Assembly (NCBI GenBank): GCA_001775965.1
Contig: MEZG01000034.1
Coordinates: 1-8,183 of the forward strand
Source: Candidatus Bathyarchaeota archaeon RBG_13_60_20
Lineage (GTDB): Archaea > Thermoproteota > Bathyarchaeia > TCS64
Direction of reading: 5' to 3'
DNA: 8,183 bases
Under the pieces are notes generated by a model, which did not search any database, was not told the DNA's origin, and worked only from the letters and a program-made list of their open reading frames with translations. Every line of letters starts with the position of its first letter. Position 1 is the stretch's first letter. This document shows positions 1 through 6,537 of this stretch, in pieces. Made by a program: the position numbers and the translations under genes.

Positions 1-203
1 TTGTGCACAACCTTAACACGGTATTTTGACAGCGTACCCTCAAGCTCGTGGGGGTTGTGCCCCGTAACCACGACTGTTGCTACCCCCTTCAGGGCGTCCA
101 GCGTGGTCTCGAGCACGGTCCTGCCGTCGAAGGGTAGGAGGAGCTTGTTGGAGCCCATGCGGCTGGACCTGCCAGCCGCCAGGACGACGGCCGCGGCCCT
201 CAT
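1..203 (-). CDS. MocA/MobA-like molybdenum cofactor nucleotidyltransferase (partial, N-terminal 67 residues)
   Basis: The reverse strand reads from an ATG at 203 to the window edge, giving 67 residues of an incomplete gene. The N-terminus has the NTP-transferase signature LAAGRSSRMG at residues 8-17, followed by Lys20 and LLLP, then a Rossmann-like strand VATVVVTGHNP. This is the nucleotide-binding loop of the MobA/MocA group, which attaches CMP or GMP to molybdopterin. LAAG and KLLLP favour MocA (cytidylyltransferase serving xanthine-dehydrogenase-type enzymes) over MobA, whose motif is usually LAGG. The ATG overlaps the stop of the iron-sulfur subunit gene (ATGA, 200-203), and AGAGG lies 7 bases upstream (211-215). 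Position as the fourth gene of a Mo-hydroxylase operon supports a role in maturing that enzyme's cofactor. Cytidylyl versus guanylyl specificity cannot be settled from this fragment. Confidence 0.88.
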   Translation of the reverse strand, partial: MRAAAVVLAAGRSSRMGSNKLLLPFDGRTVLETTLDALKGVATVVVTGHNPHELEGTLSKYRVKVVH

Positions 204-661
204 CTCAGGGCCTCTGCCGCCCTCTGCACGGCCTTCACTATGTTCACGTAGCCGGTGCAGCGGCAGATGTTGCCCTTCAGGTACTCCCTGATCTCGGGCT
301 CTGTGGGCTCAGGGCTCTCGCCCAGCAGCGCCTTCGTGGCCATTATGAAGCCGGGGGTGCAGAACCCGCACTGGACGGCCCCTTCCTCGATGAAGGCCTC
401 CTGTATGGGGTGGAGAGCCTCGCCGCTGCTCAGACCCTCCACGGTCTCAATAGTGGCGCCTTCGCAGTCCACGGCCAGGGTCATGCAGGCCATCACGGGC
501 TCCCCGTCTAGGAGCACCGTGCAGGCGCCGCACTCGCCCATGCCGCACCCGTACTTTGCCCCCGTCAGGTCTAGGTCCTCGCGGAGCAGGTTCAGCAGCA
601 GCCTGTTGGGCTCCACGTCGAATGTGCGGGCCCTGCCGTTGACCGTCATGGTCACCTTCAA
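200..661 (-). CDS. [2Fe-2S] small subunit of a molybdenum hydroxylase (CoxS/XdhC/CutC type)
   Basis: A 153-residue protein, normal length for the family. It carries electrons from the molybdenum site to the FAD subunit through two [2Fe-2S] clusters. The N-terminal plant-ferredoxin-like domain has Cys39, Cys44, Cys47 and Cys59 (YGCGMGECGAC then MAC). The C-terminal helical domain has Cys98, Cys101, Cys133 and Cys135 (QCGFCTPG and NICRCTGY). Gln97 before Cys98 is the family residue near the molybdopterin. All eight cluster ligands are present. The start is TTG at 661-659, overlapping the TGA of the FAD subunit gene (TTGA). It is preferred over the ATG at 649 because GGAGGT lies exactly 7 bases upstream (669-674) and the residues before the ATG fit the family N-terminus. 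Third gene of the operon and overlapping the next gene by 4 bases. Confidence 0.96.
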   Translation of the reverse strand: MKVTMTVNGRARTFDVEPNRLLLNLLREDLDLTGAKYGCGMGECGACTVLLDGEPVMACMTLAVDCEGATIETVEGLSSGEALHPIQEAFIEEGAVQCGFCTPGFIMATKALLGESPEPTEPEIREYLKGNICRCTGYVNIVKAVQRAAEALR

Positions 662-1560
662 CCCTGCGACCTCCCCTCCAGGCCACCCGCCCTTGTGAGC
701 GCCTCCATAGCCATGCCTCGGGCCGCCTCTCGCCTATACTCGGCGGTGCCCCTGATGTCCGTTATGGGCTTGATACCCCCGGAGACCATGCCGGCGGCCT
801 CCCTAACGGTGGCCTCGTCCAACTCCCGGCCCTTGAGCCAGTTCTCCACCTCGGGCAGCCTGAGGGGCGTGGGGGCCACGCTGCCAAGGGCCACCCTGGC
901 CTCCTGGACCGCGCCACCTTTCATCCTGAGGGCCACGGCTATGCTTATGGTGCTGATGTCCAAGGCGGTGCGGCCGACGCTTATGAAGCAGGTGCCAACG
1001 TCGGGGCCTGGCACGGGCACGGTGAAGCCTGTGACCAGCTCGCCCCTGCCCAGAACCGTCTTGCCCGGGCCAGCGAAGAAGTCCCCCGCCTTGACCGTCC
1101 GGGTCCCCCCGGGTCCTGCGACTTGCACCGTGGCGTCTAGGGCCACGAGGCCCAGTGCGCCGTCGGCGGCAGGCGACGCGTTACAGACGTTGCCGCCCAG
1201 GGTGCCCATGTTCCTGATCTGGACCGAGCCTATGGACCTGACGCAGCTGTAGAGGAGGGGCAGCCTCCGCTGCACCGTCTCGCTCCTCTCCACCGCCCTC
1301 AGCTTCGTGGCGGCCCCTATGTAGACCTCCCCGCCCCTGTCCTCGACGCCCTGCAGCTCCCTGATCCGCTTAAGGTTCACCAGGTGCCCGGGCTCCAGGA
1401 GCCTCTGCTTCATCTTGGGGACCAGGTCCGTGCCCCCAGCGATGGGCTTCGCATCGGGGTGGGCCTCCAATAGCTTGACAGCCTCACCCACCGTCTCGGG
1501 CTGGTGGTACTGGAAATCCACGGGGATTATGTGGGTGTTCTGCCTGTTGATGGCGCTCAT
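658..1560 (-). CDS. FAD-binding medium subunit of a molybdenum hydroxylase (CoxM/CutB type)
   Basis: A 300-residue protein of usual length for the FAD subunit, which takes electrons from the iron-sulfur subunit and passes them to the acceptor. Two FAD pyrophosphate-binding motifs are visible: AGGTDLVPKMK at residues 41-51 and TLGGNVCNASPAADG at 120-134. The C-terminal half (from about residue 185) fits the CO dehydrogenase flavoprotein C-terminal domain. There is no inserted Cys-rich stretch for the extra [4Fe-4S] cluster known in the 4-hydroxybenzoyl-CoA reductase beta subunit, which argues against that enzyme. The ATG at 1560 overlaps the large-subunit stop (ATGA), with GGAGG at 1568-1572 leaving a 7-base gap. 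Second gene in the operon. Confidence 0.95.
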   Translation of the reverse strand: MSAINRQNTHIIPVDFQYHQPETVGEAVKLLEAHPDAKPIAGGTDLVPKMKQRLLEPGHLVNLKRIRELQGVEDRGGEVYIGAATKLRAVERSETVQRRLPLLYSCVRSIGSVQIRNMGTLGGNVCNASPAADGALGLVALDATVQVAGPGGTRTVKAGDFFAGPGKTVLGRGELVTGFTVPVPGPDVGTCFISVGRTALDISTISIAVALRMKGGAVQEARVALGSVAPTPLRLPEVENWLKGRELDEATVREAAGMVSGGIKPITDIRGTAEYRREAARGMAMEALTRAGGLEGRSQG

Positions 1561-3911
1561 GCCTGCCCCTCCTTCCCGCCTACTGCGGCGAGGATCATAT
1601 CCTTGGTAATGGGTAGATCGTAGAACCTGACGCCCAGGGCGTTCTGGACGGCGTTGGCCACGGCCCCAGCCACTGGGTTCAGGGCGCCCTCCCCGATGCC
1701 CTTGGCCCCGAAGGGTCCCGTGGGCTCGTAGGTGTCCGTGAAGAAGACGGTGAAGTCGTCCAGGTTAGGCATGTCACGGGTCGTCGGCACCTTGTAGTCG
1801 GCTAGGAACCCGCGGTTCAGGAGGTCCCCGGTCGCGGGGTCGTGGGGGAGGTCCTCGTTGACCACCATGCTCCACCCCTGCGCGAACCCGCCGTGCACCT
1901 GGCCCGCGGCCAGCTTCGGGTTGATGACGGTGCCTATGTCGGCTCCAGCCACGACCCTAAGTGGCCTGACCCTGCCCGTCCAGGTGTCCACCTCCACCTC
2001 CACGAAGTAGCCTGTGAAGTGGGGCGGGCAGCTGGGCTGCCTGTAGCTGTCCACTGCCGCCACGGTGCCCAGGTTCTTGTGGCGCATAGCGTAGGCCAGC
2101 TCCTTGAAGGTGAGCTCCCTTCCGCTGACTCCCTCCGCGTAGATGACCGCCTGGTCCCGCTCCGGGTCGTACCTAAACTTAAGTGCGTGAGGGTACGCGT
2201 CCAGGAGCCGCGCTGCGTTCTCCCGTATTTTGTCCTTCACCTGCCTAGCCACCTTGAGGGCCGCTCCTCCGCCGCTGTAGATGCCGCGGGATGCGTGTGT
2301 GCAGACGTCGTAGACCGTGGTGCCCGTGTCCGCGTTCACTATGTTGACCTTGTGGATGGGCACGCCCAACTCCTCGGCCACTATCTTGGCGTTGGCGTCC
2401 ATAGTGCCGCCGCCGTGGTCCATCATAGCGCTCACGTAGTCGAAGGTGCCGTCCTCGTTGAGCTTAACCATGGCTCCTCCGAAGTCCACAACGGTGCCCG
2501 GCACAGGTGCCCCGGCGCTGCTGGTGTGGTAGCCGCGGCCCATTCCTACGCCGCGGCGGTACCTGCCCCTCTGGGACCCGGCCTTGGGCCTGTTGTACCA
2601 GTCGATCATCTCGGAGCCGCGGCTGAGTATCTCCTCGACGCCGCAGCTCTGGATGATGCTCTTGACGGTCGGCCCCTGGCCCCAGAAGAGGTCCCCTTTC
2701 CCGATGTAGTTCATGAGCCTGAAGTCCAGGGGGTCCACGCCGGCCTTCTCTGCCAGCTCGTCCATGAGGGTCTCCACTGCCCACGTTATCTGGGGGTTCC
2801 CGTAGCCGCGGAACGCGCAGCTGGGCACCTTGTTTGTGTACACCGCCTTCCCCACGTAGCTCTTGTGGGGCAGCCTGTAGAGGCTCACCCACCAGCCCAC
2901 GACGCAGCCCAGAAGCGGGTACGCCTGGACCTGGTGGCCGCCTATGTCCAGCCAGGCGTCCAGGTGGCCCGCCACCAGCTTCCCGTCACTGTCCGCGCCC
3001 AGCTTGAGCCTGAATACCATCTGGTAGCTGCAGTGGTCGTGGAGGTCCTCCTCCCTGGTGAGGCTCAGCTTCACCGGCCTCCGGGACTTGAGGGCGAGGG
3101 CCACGGCTATGGGCACCACGGTGTTCACCTGGATGCTGCTGCCGAAGCTGCCCCCCAGGGGCACCTTCACGACCCTGATCCTGCCCATGGGGATGCCGAA
3201 TATCTCGTGGATGAGTATCCTGGTGTTGTGGAGGGTCTGGGTGGTGCTCCAGATGGTGACGCCGCCCCCGGGTTCGGGGCGCACCAGCACCGACTTGGTC
3301 TCCAGCTGGGCGTGGTACCTCCTGCTGGTTCTGTAGGTGCGCTCCACGACGTGGGCCGCCGCCTTGAACCCCTCCTCGGGGTCTCCCTCCCGTGCCTCCA
3401 TCTGGCAGGCCACGTTGCGCTCCACCTTGAGAGCCTGGTCGTTTAGCTCAATCACGTCGTGGATGGGCTCTGCGCCCTCCTCCATGGACGCAAAGGCGTC
3501 GTACACGGCCGCCAGCGGCTCGTACTCCACCCTCATGGCCTCCAAGGCCCTCTGGGCGGCCTCCTCCGACTCCGCGGCCACGGCCGCTACGGGCTCCCCC
3601 ACGTACCTGGGCTTGTCGGTGAGCACCCTCCAGTCCTTGTAGGTGGCCTCAGGCGTGCTGACGAGGCGCGGGCAGAACCTGATGCCCGGCACCTCCTGGG
3701 GCGTCAGAGTCACGGCCTGGGGGTCGCTCACGCCGCGCGTGTCGATGCTCTTCACCCTGGCGTGGGGGTGGGGGCTCTTCAGCACCCTGGCCACCAGCAT
3801 GCCCGGCAGGGACATGTCTGAGGCGTACTTCTCCCTCCCCGTGACCTTGGCCACCCCGTCCTGCCTCGGGGTGTCCCTGCCGAGGACCTGTAGAGTCGAG
3901 GCGTGTGACAT
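1557..3911 (-). CDS. molybdopterin-binding large subunit of a molybdenum hydroxylase (xanthine dehydrogenase/aldehyde oxidase family, not form I CO dehydrogenase)
   Basis: A 784-residue catalytic subunit. An N-terminal hammerhead domain (about 24-134, from DGVAKVTGREKYASDM) is followed by the molybdopterin-binding domains to the C-terminus. Visible active-site elements are GGSFGSSIQ (253-261), AFRGYGNPQ (366-374, Arg368 matching the substrate-site Arg of bovine xanthine oxidase) and GAKGIGE (735-741, Glu741 matching the catalytic base Glu1261). The CO dehydrogenase form I loop AYxCSFR is absent. The Q-loop differs from the usual GGxFGGKE, so the purine-contacting Glu802 is replaced. The enzyme should hydroxylate a carbon centre or oxidise an aldehyde; the substrate is unknown. 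First gene of the operon. ATG at 3911 has no Shine-Dalgarno but has a TATA-like box about 30 bases upstream, suggesting a leaderless mRNA. The order L-M-S differs from the M-S-L of classical cox operons. Confidence 0.94.
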   Translation of the reverse strand: MSHASTLQVLGRDTPRQDGVAKVTGREKYASDMSLPGMLVARVLKSPHPHARVKSIDTRGVSDPQAVTLTPQEVPGIRFCPRLVSTPEATYKDWRVLTDKPRYVGEPVAAVAAESEEAAQRALEAMRVEYEPLAAVYDAFASMEEGAEPIHDVIELNDQALKVERNVACQMEAREGDPEEGFKAAAHVVERTYRTSRRYHAQLETKSVLVRPEPGGGVTIWSTTQTLHNTRILIHEIFGIPMGRIRVVKVPLGGSFGSSIQVNTVVPIAVALALKSRRPVKLSLTREEDLHDHCSYQMVFRLKLGADSDGKLVAGHLDAWLDIGGHQVQAYPLLGCVVGWWVSLYRLPHKSYVGKAVYTNKVPSCAFRGYGNPQITWAVETLMDELAEKAGVDPLDFRLMNYIGKGDLFWGQGPTVKSIIQSCGVEEILSRGSEMIDWYNRPKAGSQRGRYRRGVGMGRGYHTSSAGAPVPGTVVDFGGAMVKLNEDGTFDYVSAMMDHGGGTMDANAKIVAEELGVPIHKVNIVNADTGTTVYDVCTHASRGIYSGGGAALKVARQVKDKIRENAARLLDAYPHALKFRYDPERDQAVIYAEGVSGRELTFKELAYAMRHKNLGTVAAVDSYRQPSCPPHFTGYFVEVEVDTWTGRVRPLRVVAGADIGTVINPKLAAGQVHGGFAQGWSMVVNEDLPHDPATGDLLNRGFLADYKVPTTRDMPNLDDFTVFFTDTYEPTGPFGAKGIGEGALNPVAGAVANAVQNALGVRFYDLPITKDMILAAVGGKEGQA

Positions 3912-3933
3912 ATCGATGATAGAGGCGTCCCGG

Positions 3934-3946
3934 GGGTTAAAAGAAT
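3934..3946 (-). promoter_or_regulatory. TATA-like box for the molybdenum hydroxylase operon
   Basis: In the 42-base gap between the large-subunit gene and the NikR-like gene, the minus strand reads TCTTTTAA at 3937-3944, centred about 30 bases upstream of the ATG at 3911. The rest of the gap is GC-rich and has no Shine-Dalgarno. This matches an archaeal promoter with a leaderless or near-leaderless transcript. Read-through from the NikR-like gene on the same strand is the alternative. Confidence 0.45.
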
Positions 3947-3953
3947 AACCGGC

Positions 3954-4358
3954 TCACTGGTCGAGGGGCGTCAACGTGTAGTTGACCTCCCTGACGCCGT
4001 GGACCGCCTTGGCCCTGGAGATGAAGAACATGATCTTCTCGGCCTCCCCCTTCACTAGGAATATCTCGATGCAGTAGCCCTCCTCGATGTGGATGTGCAT
4101 GTTGCTGAAGATGAGGCTCTCAAACCCGTTCCTCAGGTCCATGACGCCCGCGTGGCTCTCCGACTGTCTGGTCGCGCTTATTATGGTCACGGTGGCCATG
4201 ACGCTCCCCCTCTGCCTCCCCTGCAGACTGTACTGGGCCAGGCTGTCCCTCACCGCGAGCCTCAGCGCCTCTGAGCGGCTGCTGTAGCCGCTCCTGGCTA
4301 CGAACTCGTCCAGCCTCTCGAGGAGCTCGGGCGTGAGGCTCACGCTTATCACCGTCAT
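3954..4358 (-). CDS. NikR-like ribbon-helix-helix metal-responsive transcriptional regulator
   Basis: A 134-residue protein with the NikR layout. The N-terminal ribbon-helix-helix DNA-binding domain spans about 2-45 (strand TVISVSL, then two helices with the SSRSEALRLAVRD turn). A C-terminal ACT-like metal-binding and tetramerisation domain follows (about 55-134). His88, His90 and Cys96 (MHIHIEEGYC) match E. coli NikR His87, His89 and Cys95. Counting back 11 residues from His88 gives Asn77, where E. coli has the fourth ligand His76, so the high-affinity nickel site is incomplete. CIEIFLVKGEAEKI resembles archaeal NikR-like paralogues more than bacterial NikR. It diverges from a heavy-metal ATPase gene and may control it and itself. 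The ATG has no Shine-Dalgarno and a TATA-like box sits 25-34 bases upstream, so the mRNA is probably leaderless. The metal sensed is unknown. Confidence 0.88.
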   Translation of the reverse strand: MTVISVSLTPELLERLDEFVARSGYSSRSEALRLAVRDSLAQYSLQGRQRGSVMATVTIISATRQSESHAGVMDLRNGFESLIFSNMHIHIEEGYCIEIFLVKGEAEKIMFFISRAKAVHGVREVNYTLTPLDQ

Positions 4359-4360
4359 GG

Positions 4361-4433
4361 TTTATTAATTAGAATACCGGGATTTATTAATATCTAATAA
4401 TTATTTGCCCCATTATAGCATTACCTTAATAAA
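4361..4433. repeat. TTATTA/TAATAA half-site repeats in the divergent promoter (candidate operator)
   Basis: TTTATTAAT occurs twice in direct orientation, at 4361-4369 and 4383-4391, exactly 22 bases apart (about two helical turns). The second copy also forms an inverted repeat TTATTA-N5-TAATAA at 4384-4400. A further inverted copy TTAATAAA lies at 4426-4433. The copy at 4361 abuts the regulator's start codon and is too close to act as its TATA box, which makes it the best operator candidate. Low sequence complexity in AT-rich promoter DNA can create such repeats by chance, and two copies could simply be TATA boxes. Confidence 0.4.
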
Positions 4434-4452
4434 CGCATGTACTTGGGAATCT

Positions 4453-4457
4453 GGGAG
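4453..4457 (+). promoter_or_regulatory. ribosome binding site choosing the ATG at 4465 for the metal ATPase
   Basis: GGGAG ends 7 bases before the ATG at 4465, the same gap as at the FAD-subunit, iron-sulfur-subunit and cofactor-transferase genes in this window. The open frame continues upstream to a TTG at 4405, but that stretch lies in AT-rich promoter DNA containing the TATA-like elements and encodes nothing family-like. The ATG at 4465 is therefore preferred. Confidence 0.6.
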
Positions 4458-4464
4458 CCGAGAG

Positions 4465-6522
4465 ATGGACCAAGGCAGCCCCGAGGACAAACATTCCCAT
4501 GAAGACGAGGATGAGCCCTGCGGATGCGGACACAGCCACGGTCACGAGGAGCCCCCGGCCTGCTTGGCCTGCAAGACTGGCCCGGGCCCGGCCTGCGCCA
4601 CATGCGACCAGACCCAAGGGCCCAGCTGCGCGGCCTGCGGCCACGAGCACAAGCGGGAGAGGGGGGGCTGGGGCAGGCTCATCGCCTCGGGGGCCGTCAT
4701 CGCGGCCGGCATCATCCTCAACCACCTCGGGCTGTACCGGCCCCTCCCCGAACTCATACTCGTGGGGGCCATGGCGGTCACGGGATACCCCCTCGCCGAG
4801 AGCGGCGCGAGGAGCCTCATGAAGGGCAGCATAGGAATCAACCTCCTAGTCACGATAGCGGCGATAGGGGCCACCCTCATAGGCCAGTTCGAGGAGGGGG
4901 CCCTCGTCGTGTTCCTGTTCAGTTTATCCCTCAGGCTTGAGGTGCTGGCCACGGACAGGGCCAGGCACGCCGTCCAGGCCCTCATGGAGCTCCGGCCCGA
5001 GGTGGCCGTCATCAGGAGGGGCGAGGACGAGGTTGTAGTCCCAGTGGAGCAGGTCATGCCGGGCGAGGTGTTCATAGTGCGCCCCGGGGACAGGATACCC
5101 CTAGACGGCGTCGTGGTGGAGGGCGAGACCACAGTGGACCAGTCCACCATCACCGGGGAGTCGGCGCCCGTGGAGAAGCGGATCACGGACGAGGTCTACG
5201 CGGGTACTATGAACATCGAGGGGGTCGTCTCGGCGAAGACCAAGAGGGCCGCCTCCGAGACCATGCTGGCGAGTATCCTGCGCATGGTCCACGAGGCCGA
5301 GGATAGGAGGAGCCCCACGGAGACCATCGTCAACAGGTTCGCCAGGTACTACACGCCCCTCGTCATCGGGCTCGCCGCGCTCGTGGCCGCGGTCCCCTAC
5401 TTCCTGTTTGGCCGGCCGCTCATCCCAAGCATCTACGGCGCCCTGGTGCTCCTCGTCATAGGCTGCCCCTGCGCCCTCACCATAGCTACGCCGGTGGCCA
5501 TGGTGTCGGCCATCACCAGCGCCAGCCGCAACGGGGTGCTGGTGAAGGGAAGCACATACATCGAGCAGGTTAACAGGGCCAGGGTCTTCGCCTTCGACAA
5601 GACGGGCACCCTGACTAGGGGGAGGCTGGCCGTGACAGACGTCATCCCCCTGGGGGTGACCAGCGACAGGCTTCTCGGCGTAGCCGCCGCCCTGGAGGAG
5701 AACAGCAAGCACCCTATAGCCTACGCCGTCAAGGCGAGGGCCGCCAGGGAGGGCGTCGAGGCTCTCAGGGCCACCGAGTTCAGGAGCCAGACAGGACGAG
5801 GCGTAGAGGCCGTTATCGAGGGCGTGCTCTACAGGGTGGGCAGCCAGAGGCTTTTCTCAGACATCCAAGTGGACTACCCGGGCGAAACGCTGATGGAGCT
5901 TGAGGGAATGGGTAAGACCACCGTGATGGTATCCAGGGGGTCGGAGGTCATCGGCCTTATAAGCCTCATGGACGAGAGCCGCATCGGGGCCCGAGAGGCC
6001 GTCCAGCTCCTCCAGGGGCGAGGCATGAAGGTGGAGATGCTCACGGGCGACAACGAGAACACGGCCCGGGCCATAGCGGAGCAGTTGGGCTTTAACGGGT
6101 ACCACGCCAACCTGCTGCCCGAAGATAAGGTGCGGGTGGTGGAGGGCCTCAAGGCCCACGGGCCCGTGGTGATGATCGGCGACGGGGTGAACGACGCCCC
6201 CGCCCTGGCCGCGGCCGACGTGGGCGTCGCCATGGGGGGCCTGGGCAGCGACGTGGCCCTGGAGACGGCGGACGTCGTGCTGCTGGAGGACGACCTGAGC
6301 CGTATAGGGTACCTCCACCGGCTGGCGTCCATGACGGTCTCGACCGTGCACCAGAACATTGCCGCCAGCATCCTGGTGAAGCTGCTCATCGTCGCCCTGG
6401 CGGCCCTCGGAGCGATAACCCTCTGGATGGCCGTTATCCTCGGCGACGTAGGGCTCACCCTCCTGGTTATCCTCAACAGCATAAGGATCAGCGGCGTCAA
6501 ACCCGGAATCAGGAAAGAATAA
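4465..6522 (+). CDS. P1B-2-type heavy-metal-exporting P-type ATPase (Zn/Cd/Co-like) with His/Cys-rich N-terminus
   Basis: A 685-residue membrane pump predicted to use ATP to export a divalent soft metal. Residues 1-65 form a soluble His/Cys-rich tail with CGCGHSHGH and three CxxC repeats; no ferredoxin-like HMA domain is seen. Eight membrane segments lie near 71-89, 94-110, 122-143, 145-163, 298-315, 323-350, 632-651 and 653-674. Key motifs: TGES at 230-233 (actuator), CPC at 334-336 in TM6, DKTGT with Asp378 as the phosphorylated residue, HP at 416-417 (heavy-metal ATPase nucleotide site) and GDGVND at 572-577. Lys639 in TM7 and Asp661 in TM8 match the P1B-2 transport residues known from ZntA, favouring Zn/Cd/Pb/Co over Cu(I). 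It diverges from the NikR-like regulator, which suggests control by that protein. The downstream PDCD5-type gene follows within 15 bases. Confidence 0.93.
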   Translation: MDQGSPEDKHSHEDEDEPCGCGHSHGHEEPPACLACKTGPGPACATCDQTQGPSCAACGHEHKRERGGWGRLIASGAVIAAGIILNHLGLYRPLPELILVGAMAVTGYPLAESGARSLMKGSIGINLLVTIAAIGATLIGQFEEGALVVFLFSLSLRLEVLATDRARHAVQALMELRPEVAVIRRGEDEVVVPVEQVMPGEVFIVRPGDRIPLDGVVVEGETTVDQSTITGESAPVEKRITDEVYAGTMNIEGVVSAKTKRAASETMLASILRMVHEAEDRRSPTETIVNRFARYYTPLVIGLAALVAAVPYFLFGRPLIPSIYGALVLLVIGCPCALTIATPVAMVSAITSASRNGVLVKGSTYIEQVNRARVFAFDKTGTLTRGRLAVTDVIPLGVTSDRLLGVAAALEENSKHPIAYAVKARAAREGVEALRATEFRSQTGRGVEAVIEGVLYRVGSQRLFSDIQVDYPGETLMELEGMGKTTVMVSRGSEVIGLISLMDESRIGAREAVQLLQGRGMKVEMLTGDNENTARAIAEQLGFNGYHANLLPEDKVRVVEGLKAHGPVVMIGDGVNDAPALAAADVGVAMGGLGSDVALETADVVLLEDDLSRIGYLHRLASMTVSTVHQNIAASILVKLLIVALAALGAITLWMAVILGDVGLTLLVILNSIRISGVKPGIRKE
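4555..4653 (+). repeat. three tandem 33-base units encoding 11-residue CxxC repeats
   Basis: Within the ATPase N-terminal tail, three consecutive units start at 4555, 4588 and 4621. They read PACLACKTGPG, PACATCDQTQG and PSCAACGHEHK, so the pattern is P-(A/S)-C-x-x-C, with Gly closing the first two units. Each offers one Cys pair to bind metal. The units differ in codons, so they are old or selected repeats and not a fresh duplication. Confidence 0.85.
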
Positions 6523-6537
6523 ATCCCATGGCCGGGT

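Larger units (their letters stand above)
4359..4464. promoter_or_regulatory. AT-rich divergent promoter region between the NikR-like regulator and the metal ATPase
   Basis: This 106-base gap is AT-rich in a GC-rich window. For the regulator (minus strand), TATTAATAAA at 4383-4392 lies 25-34 bases upstream of the ATG at 4358, as expected for a leaderless archaeal transcript. For the ATPase (plus strand) there are two candidates: CATTATAG at 4411-4418 would put the start of transcription near 4440 and include the GGAG site in the leader, while TTAATAAA at 4426-4433 would give a very short leader. Repeated half-sites in the same stretch (listed separately) may be operator sites. Confidence 0.6.

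Noticed and set aside
2790..2816. Annotation of the large subunit as aerobic CO dehydrogenase
   Set aside because: The CO dehydrogenase loop AYxCSFR is replaced by AFRGYGNPQ, the form seen in other hydroxylases.
1842..3446. A 534-residue open frame on the plus strand opposite the large-subunit gene
   Set aside because: It is an antisense shadow of a GC-rich gene with biased third positions. Its translation is rich in His, Val, Gly and Pro without any recognisable domain, while the opposite strand encodes a complete molybdenum hydroxylase subunit.
658..3911. 4-hydroxybenzoyl-CoA reductase
   Set aside because: The FAD subunit has no Cys-rich insert for the extra [4Fe-4S] cluster of that enzyme.
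4405..4464. N-terminal extension of the ATPase from the TTG at 4405
   Set aside because: The stretch lies in AT-rich promoter DNA containing TATA-like elements, and a GGGAG site sits 7 bases before the ATG at 4465.
5464..5475. Cu(I) export by the ATPase because of the CPC motif
   Set aside because: CPC occurs in both Cu and Zn/Cd pumps. The TM7 Lys and TM8 Asp with the VGLTLLVILNSIR context fit the P1B-2 class better.
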